From the NCBI GenBank assembly GCA_004554395.1, contig SFMP01000204.1:1-30172 (forward strand): a stretch of DNA of 30,172 nucleotides. The letters are read 5' to 3'. The position numbers and the translations under genes were made by a program. Source of the stretch: Myxococcales bacterium (lineage in GTDB: Bacteria > Myxococcota_A > Bradymonadia > UBA4248). Below the pieces are notes generated by a model. That model made no database searches. It was not told the origin of the DNA and saw only the letters and a program-made list of their open reading frames with translations. How positions within the stretch are numbered: the first letter of the stretch is position 1; each line of letters begins with the position of its first letter. Positions 8,045 to 15,187 of this stretch are shown in pieces.

Positions 8045-8160
8045 ATCGCTCTTTCAATGTGTGTGGTGCGCCGGCAAATCGCGCGGCGCAATTTGGCAAA
8101 TCGCCGCTAGTCGGCTCGAACTGTTGCCGCGTGTCTCGATCGCGGGTGAAGGAGTGAAAG

Positions 8161-8676
8161 ATGAGCGATAAATGGAAAAAGAAAGACAAGAACGTTCAGA
8201 ATTGCGAAGTAAAAGAAGAAGTCAATTCGCAAGAAATCCTCGAAGAAGACGAAAAATGCGATTGCGGAGGCGAATCCCACGCCGAAGAAAAAGTCGATGA
8301 ATCGCCCGCCGTCGAAGAAGAGCGTTGTTGTCGTTGTTGCTGTTGTGATTCAGACGACGACGATGATGACGATGACGATTGGGACGACGACGATTGGGAT
8401 GATGATGACGACGATGACGACGGCGAATGCCCGTATTGTGGGCGAGCTTGGAAATCGACGTGTTTACATCATCACGACCATTACTATCACGGACGTTGTT
8501 GCGGTGATTGCGATTGTGACTGCGATTGCGATTGCGAGTGTGGATGCCGTGGGCACTACACGAAGAACACGTGCCGCGATATGGCCATGGCAGTGGGCAA
8601 GACGATCGCTTTGTCGGCGATTGCCACGGCGACGACGATGCTCGTCACCGCCGTTTTGCGTCGCGTCATTCGCTGA
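8161..8676 (+). CDS. Asp/Trp- and Cys-rich tail-anchored protein, likely metal-binding
   Basis: A 171-aa protein of extreme composition that I cannot place in a family. Residues 1-55 are charged. Residues 56-62 are CCRCCCC. Residues 63-87 are almost pure Asp with two Trp. Residues 90-114 look like a zinc-ribbon start (CPYC) followed by a His-rich stretch (HHHDHYYH). Residues 117-129 alternate Cys with acidic residues or Gly. Residues 144-166 form one hydrophobic helix ending in RRVIR, a C-terminal membrane anchor. In all there are 22 Cys and 7 His. AAGGAG sits eight bases before the ATG. Metal binding or storage on the cytoplasmic face of a membrane is the simplest inference; a structural or redox role is possible. 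It is divergent from the anti-sigma-like gene. Confidence 0.8.
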   Translation: MSDKWKKKDKNVQNCEVKEEVNSQEILEEDEKCDCGGESHAEEKVDESPAVEEERCCRCCCCDSDDDDDDDDDWDDDDWDDDDDDDDGECPYCGRAWKSTCLHHHDHYYHGRCCGDCDCDCDCDCECGCRGHYTKNTCRDMAMAVGKTIALSAIATATTMLVTAVLRRVIR

Positions 8677-8685
8677 CGCAAGTGA

Positions 8686-10563
8686 TTAATGGCTAAGAAC
8701 GGCGACGGCATTCCGATCGCCGTTTTTTTGTGGCACGGGCGTCTGAAAGCGCGTGTCGTTTCGTTCGACGATAAAGGCGCGTTGCGAAGTGCTCCACGAG
8801 AGATCGTAACCGTTGTCGTTTGCGTATTGTTTCGCCGTCGCGAGCCCGAGCCCTGTGCCCGACGTCTTCGTCGTGTAGAAAGGCTCAAAGACGCGGAGCG
8901 CATCTTCTTCGGCAATGCCGCGCCCCGAGTCCGAAAATGCTATTGTTCCGCTTTCGTCGGCGCGTATCGTGACCGTCGCTCTCCCTGAATTTGCTTCGGC
9001 AGAATTCTGCCACATCGTCATGGCAATTTGTCGGAGCGATGTTTCGTCGAATTCTATGCAATAATCGTCGGGAATATCGCATTCGATTTTCATATCTTTG
9101 AATTTCGTATGTTCGCCAAATAGCTTCCATTGCGAACGAATGACGTCTTCGAGTCGCAGGCGTTTCACGTTGAGTTTTGGCTTTCTCGAGAAGACGAGAA
9201 TGTCGTTGAGCATATTGTTGAGCCGTGCGATTTCTCCGCTCATCATTTCGTGGACTTGTGCGATTTCGTCTTTATCGGTGAGGTATTGGAGCATTTCATT
9301 GCATCCGCTCACGCAAGAGAGGGGATTGCGGATTTCATGAGCGACTTTTGCCGAGAATTCGCCCAAGTGTTCGAGTCTCGCTCGTTGTGCGCGTTCGCGT
9401 TGCGCTTTGTATTGTGCCGTCATATCGGTAATATGGTAGCCGACGAATTCGTATTGTTGGATGGGGAGTTTGAACTGGGCAATGTGGAGGTAACGGTGAT
9501 TCGTGTACGACGTCCATTCATTCGAAGATGTTTGGATGGCGTCGTGACTCGATTGCATCTGTTGGATATCGCGCATGGCGCAGCATTGCGGATGCATATT
9601 GTTTTTGAATCCGAGGCCGGAATCTTCGGGATTGGGTGCCGTTTGTAGCGTTTCGGTCGAGGTTTGGAATTGGGGGACTTCGTCGCGCGAAACCGATCGA
9701 TTCGCAAGCGAAGAAATTGGCGTGCGCGGTATTTCGAGTGCATCGCCCAACAGCGTTCGAGCACTTGGATTGTGAAAGACGACGCGATTTGTCGCGGGAT
9801 TGACGATGATGACGCCGATGGGGAGCGCATTGAGCAATATCGAATATATGCCCTTGAGATGGGTAAATTCGGCATCGGCAAGCGCCAGACTGTGGCTGAC
9901 CGATGTGTAGAGATGCGATAGATGACCGGTGAGGAATCCGACGCAGTATGCGGCTAGGATGAGATAGCTCAGATAATAGCCACCGACGAGGTTGGGCGTG
10001 GGCAAATCGGCGAGTGCTTTGATTTCGTGGTAGGGAATGGCCTGTACGTAGAGCGTGCAAAACATGACGATCGAGACGATCGTTGCGCCGATGAGTCCGC
10101 CGCGCCGCTGTAGCGTTATGCCGCCATAGAGTGGCACGATTAAAAACAAATAGAAAAACGGGCTCGCCGAAAACCCCGTCAAAACGACGATAAATGCGAC
10201 GAGCAATGAATCGTGCACCATGCCGATATAAGTCAGTGGTGAAACGAATTTATTGCGCAATAAGCAGATACAGCAAATCGTCGTAAAGACGAGGATTTCG
10301 CTCACGCCGCCGAGTAAGAGCAGGGCTTCGTCGGTCACGCGCGTGACGTCCATGCGGATAAACCACACGATTGTATAGCTCAAGACGAGGAGCGCGTATG
10401 CACCGCGCACGAGCGTCACGTATTTGAGCTTTATGTGGAGCGAGTTGTCCGATTTTTCCGAAGTCTCGGTGGGCGGGGGAACGACGGGCTTGGCGCTAGG
10501 GATCGCATCATGCGCCGTAGACGTAGCTGCATGGGTTGGGAGTTCTTTGTCGTCGGTGTGCAT
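8686..10563 (-). CDS. PilS/NtrB-like sensor histidine kinase
   Basis: A 625-aa membrane sensor kinase. A 45-residue Pro/Ser/Thr-rich cytoplasmic start is followed by about six membrane helices (48-70, 82-102, 110-129, 131-149, 157-175, 194-212), as in PilS. A PAS-like region (about 238-380, LLNALPIGVIIVNP) comes next. HisKA has the H-box KVAHEIRNPLS with phospho-acceptor H409. The ATPase shows the N-box around N520, G1 DSGRGI (545-550), F-box FEPFYTT and G2 GTGLGLATAK. All catalytic motifs are intact. No response regulator is in the window, so calling it pilS is not justified. Its start lies only 18 bases after the hairpin and T-run of a strong terminator on the same strand. Its last codons contain the terminator of the opposing gene. 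Confidence 0.92.
   Translation of the reverse strand: MHTDDKELPTHAATSTAHDAIPSAKPVVPPPTETSEKSDNSLHIKLKYVTLVRGAYALLVLSYTIVWFIRMDVTRVTDEALLLLGGVSEILVFTTICCICLLRNKFVSPLTYIGMVHDSLLVAFIVVLTGFSASPFFYLFLIVPLYGGITLQRRGGLIGATIVSIVMFCTLYVQAIPYHEIKALADLPTPNLVGGYYLSYLILAAYCVGFLTGHLSHLYTSVSHSLALADAEFTHLKGIYSILLNALPIGVIIVNPATNRVVFHNPSARTLLGDALEIPRTPISSLANRSVSRDEVPQFQTSTETLQTAPNPEDSGLGFKNNMHPQCCAMRDIQQMQSSHDAIQTSSNEWTSYTNHRYLHIAQFKLPIQQYEFVGYHITDMTAQYKAQRERAQRARLEHLGEFSAKVAHEIRNPLSCVSGCNEMLQYLTDKDEIAQVHEMMSGEIARLNNMLNDILVFSRKPKLNVKRLRLEDVIRSQWKLFGEHTKFKDMKIECDIPDDYCIEFDETSLRQIAMTMWQNSAEANSGRATVTIRADESGTIAFSDSGRGIAEEDALRVFEPFYTTKTSGTGLGLATAKQYANDNGYDLSWSTSQRAFIVERNDTRFQTPVPQKNGDRNAVAVLSH
8698..8729 (+). terminator. 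Intrinsic terminator of the 8161 gene, inside the kinase gene end
   Basis: AACGGCGA / TCGCCGTT (8 bp, with an inner CGG/CCG extension) is followed by T residues to 8729. It begins 22 bases after the stop of the Cys-rich gene. The same bases encode the last residues of the convergent histidine kinase. Confidence 0.85.
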
Positions 10564-10580
10564 GAGGTACCTAAAGAATG

Positions 10581-10611
10581 AAAAAAGCGCGCAATCGATT
10601 CGATTGCGCGC
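10581..10611 (-). terminator. Strong intrinsic terminator just upstream of the kinase gene
   Basis: GCGCGCAATCGA (10587-10598), one base, then TCGATTGCGCGC (10600-10611): a perfect 12-bp inverted repeat. On the minus strand it is followed by six T (10586-10581). It ends the transcript of the 11560-10652 gene and leaves only 17 bases before the kinase ATG. Confidence 0.88.
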
Positions 10612-10651
10612 AAATATCGCCGAAAGACAGCGTCGGAGTATGGCGTTTAGA

Positions 10652-11560
10652 TTAGATGACGCTTTGAATTTTTTGTTTCAAGATGCGCGCTTTGAGATTG
10701 TCGATCGTCATGACGAGGTCGTCGTCGTTGTTGAGTTCGGCATATCCGCGAGCTTTTTCGAGGTATTTTTGAGCGCGTGGTTCGATCGATGGAATGCGCA
10801 AACCGTAGAGGGCATCGGCCATTTCGTAGTAGACGTGGCTCGTCTGATTTTCGAATCCCGCTCCGGCAGAATCTTTTTCGAACCCAGCGATATGTTGATT
10901 AAACTTTGCATGGACGAGTTTATCGACGAACTCTTCGCCCGTGCTGTCGTCGCCTTGGGCAAAGGCTAGGAGCGCAGAAACGCGCCACAAACCGTCTTCT
11001 TCGTGCGGGAATGCTTGGGCGAATTGTTCGAGAGCCGCTTTAGCGGCGTCGAATTCTTCGGTTTCGACGCAATCGCGAACGACTTCGAGGTAGATGTCTT
11101 CGTAGCACAACTCATCGGCTTTTTTGCGAGCGTTGATGATGCTGTTGGCAATTTCGCGAAAGAGGGCATGCATACCGCGATCGAGGGCAACGCTCGCGAC
11201 CATCCAGCGTTTGAAGAGATCGTATCGCTTCCACGGCAATGCCTCGATCTTATCGGCAGAATCTTCTTTCATCGCGCGGAATGTGTTGGCCTCGGCTTCG
11301 GGGATCGTCGTCCAATCGAAGTAGGGATTGAAACCGATTTCTTCGGCAAAGGAGAACGCCGAGAGGGCTTTTGTTCTGTCTTCTTCTTCGAGTTTTCGCA
11401 ACAGTTCGAGGTCACTTTCGTCCTCTGCGAATACGTCATCGGACTCGTTCTCGTCGTTGTCGTCGTCTTCCTCGTTCATCGATTCCGACGCCATATCCTC
11501 GTCTAGCCCAAATTCTTGATCGAGTTCGTTATCACTGTTTTGACGCTTTTTTTTCGACAT
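10652..11560 (-). CDS. Acidic, all-helical hypothetical protein (302 aa)
   Basis: Unknown function. The first 60 residues are mostly Asp, Glu, Ser and Asn after a basic MSKKKRQ start, so likely disordered. From about residue 70 the protein looks like stacked helices, including a TPR-like pair (EEFDAAKAALEQFAQAFPHE, about 168-187) and a basic C-terminus. No signal peptide or membrane segment is seen, so it is probably cytoplasmic and may bind partners. It has its own promoter (TTGACG, 18 bases, TATTAT) and its own strong terminator, so it is most likely transcribed alone. Confidence 0.7.
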   Translation of the reverse strand: MSKKKRQNSDNELDQEFGLDEDMASESMNEEDDDNDENESDDVFAEDESDLELLRKLEEEDRTKALSAFSFAEEIGFNPYFDWTTIPEAEANTFRAMKEDSADKIEALPWKRYDLFKRWMVASVALDRGMHALFREIANSIINARKKADELCYEDIYLEVVRDCVETEEFDAAKAALEQFAQAFPHEEDGLWRVSALLAFAQGDDSTGEEFVDKLVHAKFNQHIAGFEKDSAGAGFENQTSHVYYEMADALYGLRIPSIEPRAQKYLEKARGYAELNNDDDLVMTIDNLKARILKQKIQSVI

Positions 11561-11626
11561 TTCGTCTACCTATAGAGAAAGTTCAACTCGCCCTTGTATC
11601 GATTTGACGACGATAAAGGGCAAAAT

Positions 11627-11656
11627 ATAATACGCTTATGCATCTCGATGCGTCAA
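11627..11656 (-). promoter_or_regulatory. Predicted sigma70-type promoter for the 11560 gene
   Basis: On the minus strand: TTGACG (11656-11651), 18-base spacer, TATTAT (11632-11627), giving a leader of roughly 60 bases. Both boxes match 5/6. Confidence 0.6.
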
Positions 11657-11672
11657 GAAATATGCGTAAAAA

Positions 11673-12548
11673 TTAGAATTTTGCGACTTCAATCGTCGAT
11701 CCCTGAGGCGAAGAGGCGATTTCTTGTAGCTGGTAATCTTCGCATCCATTGGCGACGAATTGGTCGACGATGCGCCTAAAATCATCGCCGATGGGGGCGT
11801 GATTGGGGTTGATTTCGATAGCGATCATGCCGTTGGCGACGAAGCGTTCGGCGATATCGGTCACGCCGTCGATGCGTTTGATACATTTTCGCATGGCGAC
11901 GAGGGCATCGGCATCGGGCATTGAGGCGAATCGCAAAACGGGATACGATACGATAGCAGGGAGCGATTTTTTGCCCGTATTCTGGGCGACGATGATGGCT
12001 GGCTCGAGTTCGAATGCAATGCGTTGGCGGATTTGTCGCTGGGCATTATCGATGCTCTTGGCGCTCGCTCGATACGTCCGATCGATCGAGGCGAGGCGCG
12101 CATTGCCCGCCGTCAAGTCGATCTTGGCTGTCGCCGCACATGTATATTGCAAATCGCGCGACTCGCAGGCATAGGCAATCTGTCCATTGACGACGATCGA
12201 AGCTCCAAAGAGCGATGCCATCGTCTTTGCCGTCGAATTCGAGAGCGGATATTGCCCATAGACGGTCGGGCTAAGCCGTGGGGGATTGGAAATCTCATAG
12301 GGCGCAATGACTTCGCTTCCCATCGTTCGAAACGCCTCGACCCACGGGCGAGCGGCTTCGAAATTCGATGGCCACCAACCCGAATCGCGGCGCGCCGCAT
12401 CGGTCGATTCGGCTATCGTCACATTGATCTTCGGCGCGCCGCGGAGGTCTCCGGGCAATGCCATGATCGGCGATGCGAAGCCAAAGACTGCGCTCAGAAA
12501 TGTCGTCGTAAAAAGGCTCAATTTGGCGAATTTATGCATAAAATTCAT
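11673..12548 (-). CDS. Secreted hypothetical protein (291 aa)
   Basis: A Sec signal peptide is clear: basic MNFMHKFAK, hydrophobic LSLFTTTFLSAVFGFA, with cleavage likely near SPIMA-LP (about residue 30). The mature part has three Cys pairs or singles (YACESRDLQYTC in the middle, MRKC and NGCEDY later), fitting an oxidised periplasmic protein. The middle section (SLFGASIVVNGQIAY) resembles helper proteins that form a TolB-N/LpoB-like alpha/beta fold, and the C-terminal part could be a second ferredoxin-like fold; both are weak impressions. No family is assigned. The start could also be the ATG at 12539; neither has a good ribosome site. It is divergent from the EamA transporter leader. Confidence 0.65.
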   Translation of the reverse strand: MNFMHKFAKLSLFTTTFLSAVFGFASPIMALPGDLRGAPKINVTIAESTDAARRDSGWWPSNFEAARPWVEAFRTMGSEVIAPYEISNPPRLSPTVYGQYPLSNSTAKTMASLFGASIVVNGQIAYACESRDLQYTCAATAKIDLTAGNARLASIDRTYRASAKSIDNAQRQIRQRIAFELEPAIIVAQNTGKKSLPAIVSYPVLRFASMPDADALVAMRKCIKRIDGVTDIAERFVANGMIAIEINPNHAPIGDDFRRIVDQFVANGCEDYQLQEIASSPQGSTIEVAKF

Positions 12549-12696
12549 CGCTAGGTATTTCTGGTGAATAAAATTGCGGAATGGCGCTTCGCCGATGGGG
12601 CGAGGTGCAGAATCGCTCTATACGACAAGGCGGAGAAAATCGCCACGATATCGACTTGATTTTTCTGTCCGAAATCTATAGGGAGGCGGCGAATTT

Positions 12697-12724
12697 GCCA
12701 GATATGCGCGTATCTGGCTTTTTT
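12697..12724 (+). terminator. Intrinsic terminator/attenuator in the leader of the EamA gene
   Basis: GCCAGATA / TATCTGGC (perfect 8-bp stem, loop TGCGCG) followed by six T, ending 48 bases before the EamA start. No plus-strand gene lies upstream for it to serve; the T-run excludes use by the minus-strand gene. That makes a premature terminator (attenuator, riboswitch platform or short RNA end) the likely role. I do not recognise a known riboswitch in 12549-12696. Confidence 0.7.
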
Positions 12725-12772
12725 GTCGTTTGGCGTCATAGAATCGCAGTTTTAATTTTTGAGGTGTCATCT

Positions 12773-13696
12773 ATGGTTGCAATATCGGCTCCAGCTTATT
12801 TACGACCAAAAACGAATAAGCTTCCAGGTTATATTGCGGGCATTTTGGCGGGTGTATCGTATGGACTCAATCCACTGTTTGGCATCCCGCTCTTGACGAC
12901 AGAGCACATGAGCGTCGACAGCGTATTGTTTTATCGCTACGCGTTTGCCGTCGTCATTTTGGGGGGATTCCTAGTGGCTCGCAAGGTATCGCTTCGCGTG
13001 ATGGGCAAGCAATTTGGATTTTTGGCGCTATTGGGCTTCTTCTTTGCGATGAGTAGTTTACTCTTATTCGAGGCATACAATTTCGTGCCGTCGGGAATCG
13101 CGACGACGCTCGTATTTTTGTATCCAGTGCTCGTCGCATTTATCATGGTGTTTTTGCGCGTATTTCCGACGTGGCAAGTTTGGGTATCGATAGGTCTGAC
13201 GTTTTTGGGCGTGATAATGTTGTGCCATACCGATAGTACGGCGACATATCGCCCGATAGGCTATGTATTGGCGGCTTTGTCGGCACTTTCGTATGCCTTT
13301 TTTATCGTCGTCGTCAATCGCAGCAAGACGGTGAAAGCGGTATCGAACACGGTTTTGACGTTTTATGCGTTGCTCGTCGGGGCGGCGATATTCTTCGTCC
13401 ATGCGGTGTTTAACGATGCCATGATGTTGCCGCCCTCGACGGCGATTTGGAATTTGCTCGGTTTGGCACTTTTGCCGACGATCGTATCGACGGGGGCATT
13501 GGCTTGCGCGACGCGATTTATCGGGCCGACGAAGGCATCGGTTTTGGGCGTCACCGAGCCCATGACGGCGATCGCCGTGGGCGTCGCCGTCATGGGAGAA
13601 CCGATCAATAGCTGGATCGTGATGGGCGTCATCTTGACGATGGTGGCGATCGTCTTCATGACGGTGAGCGATAAGCCAAAGCCTATAGCTTCGTGA
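12773..13696 (+). CDS. EamA/DMT-family membrane transporter
   Basis: A 307-aa inner-membrane protein with two EamA repeats of five helices each (about 18-150 and 160-295), the usual drug/metabolite transporter design. The first repeat shows FYRYAFAVVILGG and FNFVPSG-like FEAYNFVPSGIATTLVFLYP; the second ends GVTEPMTAIAVGVAVMGE, a typical DMT signature. Substrate cannot be told; export of amino acids or other metabolites is common. The ATG at 12773 has GAGGTG seven bases upstream and replaces the longer open frame from 12581, which runs through a terminator. Its 3' end overlaps the convergent OmpA-like gene by 14 bases. Confidence 0.9.
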   Translation: MVAISAPAYLRPKTNKLPGYIAGILAGVSYGLNPLFGIPLLTTEHMSVDSVLFYRYAFAVVILGGFLVARKVSLRVMGKQFGFLALLGFFFAMSSLLLFEAYNFVPSGIATTLVFLYPVLVAFIMVFLRVFPTWQVWVSIGLTFLGVIMLCHTDSTATYRPIGYVLAALSALSYAFFIVVVNRSKTVKAVSNTVLTFYALLVGAAIFFVHAVFNDAMMLPPSTAIWNLLGLALLPTIVSTGALACATRFIGPTKASVLGVTEPMTAIAVGVAVMGEPINSWIVMGVILTMVAIVFMTVSDKPKPIAS

Positions 13697-14699
13697 AACC
13701 GCCCAAATCGGCCGAATCGAGTGGGGGACGATTCGACAAGATGTAGACAGCGCGGCGATTCTTTTCGTTTGGGGTATTGTCGGGGGTTGGAACGGCGAGT
13801 GATCGTTCGCCGGCACCGCGATAAAAGGTCGGAATCGATAGCCCGTGTTTTCGGAACCACGAGGCGATGGCTTTGGCGCGGTTGAGACTGAGTTTATCGT
13901 TCGAGGCGGCGCTGCCGACGGTATCGGTATAGCCCGTGATATAGAGATCGACGGCGACGCGTTGATGCGTTTGGATGACTTCGAGGATCTTGTCGAGCGA
14001 TTCTTGTAGGTGGTGTTCTTGATCGCGTCGCACTTCGTACTTGGCGGTATCGAAGACGATATCGGTGTGGGGTATTTGGAAATAGAAGATCGTAAACGAC
14101 GCCCATGAATTCTTGTCGTCCCAAGCTTTGATTTCGATCATGGCGGGCTTTTTGTCGTTGGGTTTCCAAACCAATTTGTGCGTTTTCGTGCGAGCGATGG
14201 GTTGTTCGACGGTATCGATGTGTGAACCGTCTTCGGCGGTGACCGTAATCGAGGCTCGGGTCATGGGCTTCGACGCATGGAGTGTGACGTCGTTCATCTC
14301 GGGGGTGAGCTCGCGGAGGTTGACGTCGAGTTGTAGCGGCGTCATGGCGTAGAATGTATGCGTTTGATTGAAGTTGATCGAATTGCCGAAATCGTTTTTA
14401 CCCGTGATGACGAATTGGCATGAATAGGTGCCTTCGGCTTGCGACCACTGTATGAGCCGAGAGTCGCCCGAACGAATCTCGGCGAAATATTGAGTGATAG
14501 GGGCTTGACCGCAGTTGTAGATCTTGACGTTGACGTCTTTGAGCGTTGTGTTGGCGATGAGTTTGAATTGTGCCGGTGTGTCGACGCCATGGCGATCGAA
14601 AACTTCGTAGCGGATCGGGCCTTGTGCACTGTTTTGCGCCCATGCTTGCGTCGCAAAGAGCGCACAACAAAGCGAAAAAGCAATTGTGAGAGATCTCAT
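13683..14699 (-). CDS. OmpA-domain peptidoglycan-binding periplasmic protein
   Basis: A 338-aa exported protein. The signal peptide ends at AWA-QN (residue 21). Residues 22-210 form a beta-rich region with two Cys (YNCG, YSCQF), likely Ig-like strands. Residues about 212-330 are an OmpA C-terminal domain: TDIVFDTAKYEV, GYTDTVGS with D259, and LSLNRAKAIASWF with R274, the Asp/Arg pair that grips diaminopimelate in peptidoglycan. There is no beta-barrel, so it probably sits in the periplasm attached to the wall. The ATG at 14699 has a near-perfect AAGGAGGTG seven bases upstream; the longer frame to 15059 crosses palindromic repeats and is not used. Its end overlaps the EamA gene tail by 14 bases. 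Confidence 0.9.
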   Translation of the reverse strand: MRSLTIAFSLCCALFATQAWAQNSAQGPIRYEVFDRHGVDTPAQFKLIANTTLKDVNVKIYNCGQAPITQYFAEIRSGDSRLIQWSQAEGTYSCQFVITGKNDFGNSINFNQTHTFYAMTPLQLDVNLRELTPEMNDVTLHASKPMTRASITVTAEDGSHIDTVEQPIARTKTHKLVWKPNDKKPAMIEIKAWDDKNSWASFTIFYFQIPHTDIVFDTAKYEVRRDQEHHLQESLDKILEVIQTHQRVAVDLYITGYTDTVGSAASNDKLSLNRAKAIASWFRKHGLSIPTFYRGAGERSLAVPTPDNTPNEKNRRAVYILSNRPPLDSADLGGFTKL

Positions 14700-14898
14700 C
14701 GTGGCACCTCCTTTGGGGCAATGAACGATAAACGATGTGGAACGCTGATGATAACGCAAATCGCGGCGCGATGCGATGAATAAAGCGATCGCGCCGGCAA
14801 ACTCGATGATCGCATGACCACTGCACGATGCGTGCCAACGTGGCGCACGGAAACGACACCTGCGGGTCAGCGGCTGCGGCGGGTGGCGTGCAAAAAGC

Positions 14899-15045
14899 GC
14901 GGCGTATTGCGCCCCGTAGGGGCAAGATAGCCGCGCAGCGCAGCGTATTGCCCCTCGCGGGGCAATAGCGGCGCCAAAAAAGCGCGTATTGCCCCGTGAG
15001 GGGCAATAGCGCGTTCGGGTTGCGAATGGCAACGCCATCGCAACC
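14899..15045 (-). repeat. Cluster of TAT/ATA-C stem-loops, minus orientation
   Basis: Within the 14700-15187 intergenic stretch are three hairpins of the same type as at 1-209, read on the minus strand: 15012-14982 (GCGC, TATTGCCCC, loop, GGGGCAATA, C, GCGC), 14969-14943 (GC arms, same core) and 14934-14899 (GCGGC, imperfect core, C, GCCGC). A fourth, unrelated hairpin lies at 15018-15045 (GGTTGCGA-A-TGGC with GCCATCGCAACC). The rest of the intergenic region holds no gene. Confidence 0.85.
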
Positions 15046-15101
15046 GACAAGCACGACATTCGATGATAAAACGTGAAATCGGGGCGCGATATTCTAAAAA
15101 C

Positions 15102-15130
15102 TTGCGAAAAAAGCGCAAAAGTAGGACAAT
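15102..15130 (+). promoter_or_regulatory. Possible promoter for the Ser/Thr kinase gene
   Basis: TTGCGA, 17 bases, GACAAT. Both boxes match 4/6, and the leader would be about 50 bases. Weak by sequence alone, supported mostly by position. Confidence 0.3.
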
Positions 15131-15187
15131 AGGCGTTACGGTCGCGCTTGGTGCGTCTTATGCTTGTACTCGTTGCGTGTTGTATTC

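Noticed and set aside
12581..12772. 64-codon N-terminal extension of the EamA gene
   Set aside because: It passes through an intrinsic terminator and lacks similarity to transporters; the ATG at 12773 has a good ribosome site.
14700..15059. 120-codon N-terminal extension of the OmpA-like gene
   Set aside because: It crosses the palindromic cluster, while the ATG at 14699 has a near-perfect ribosome site and opens a clean signal peptide.
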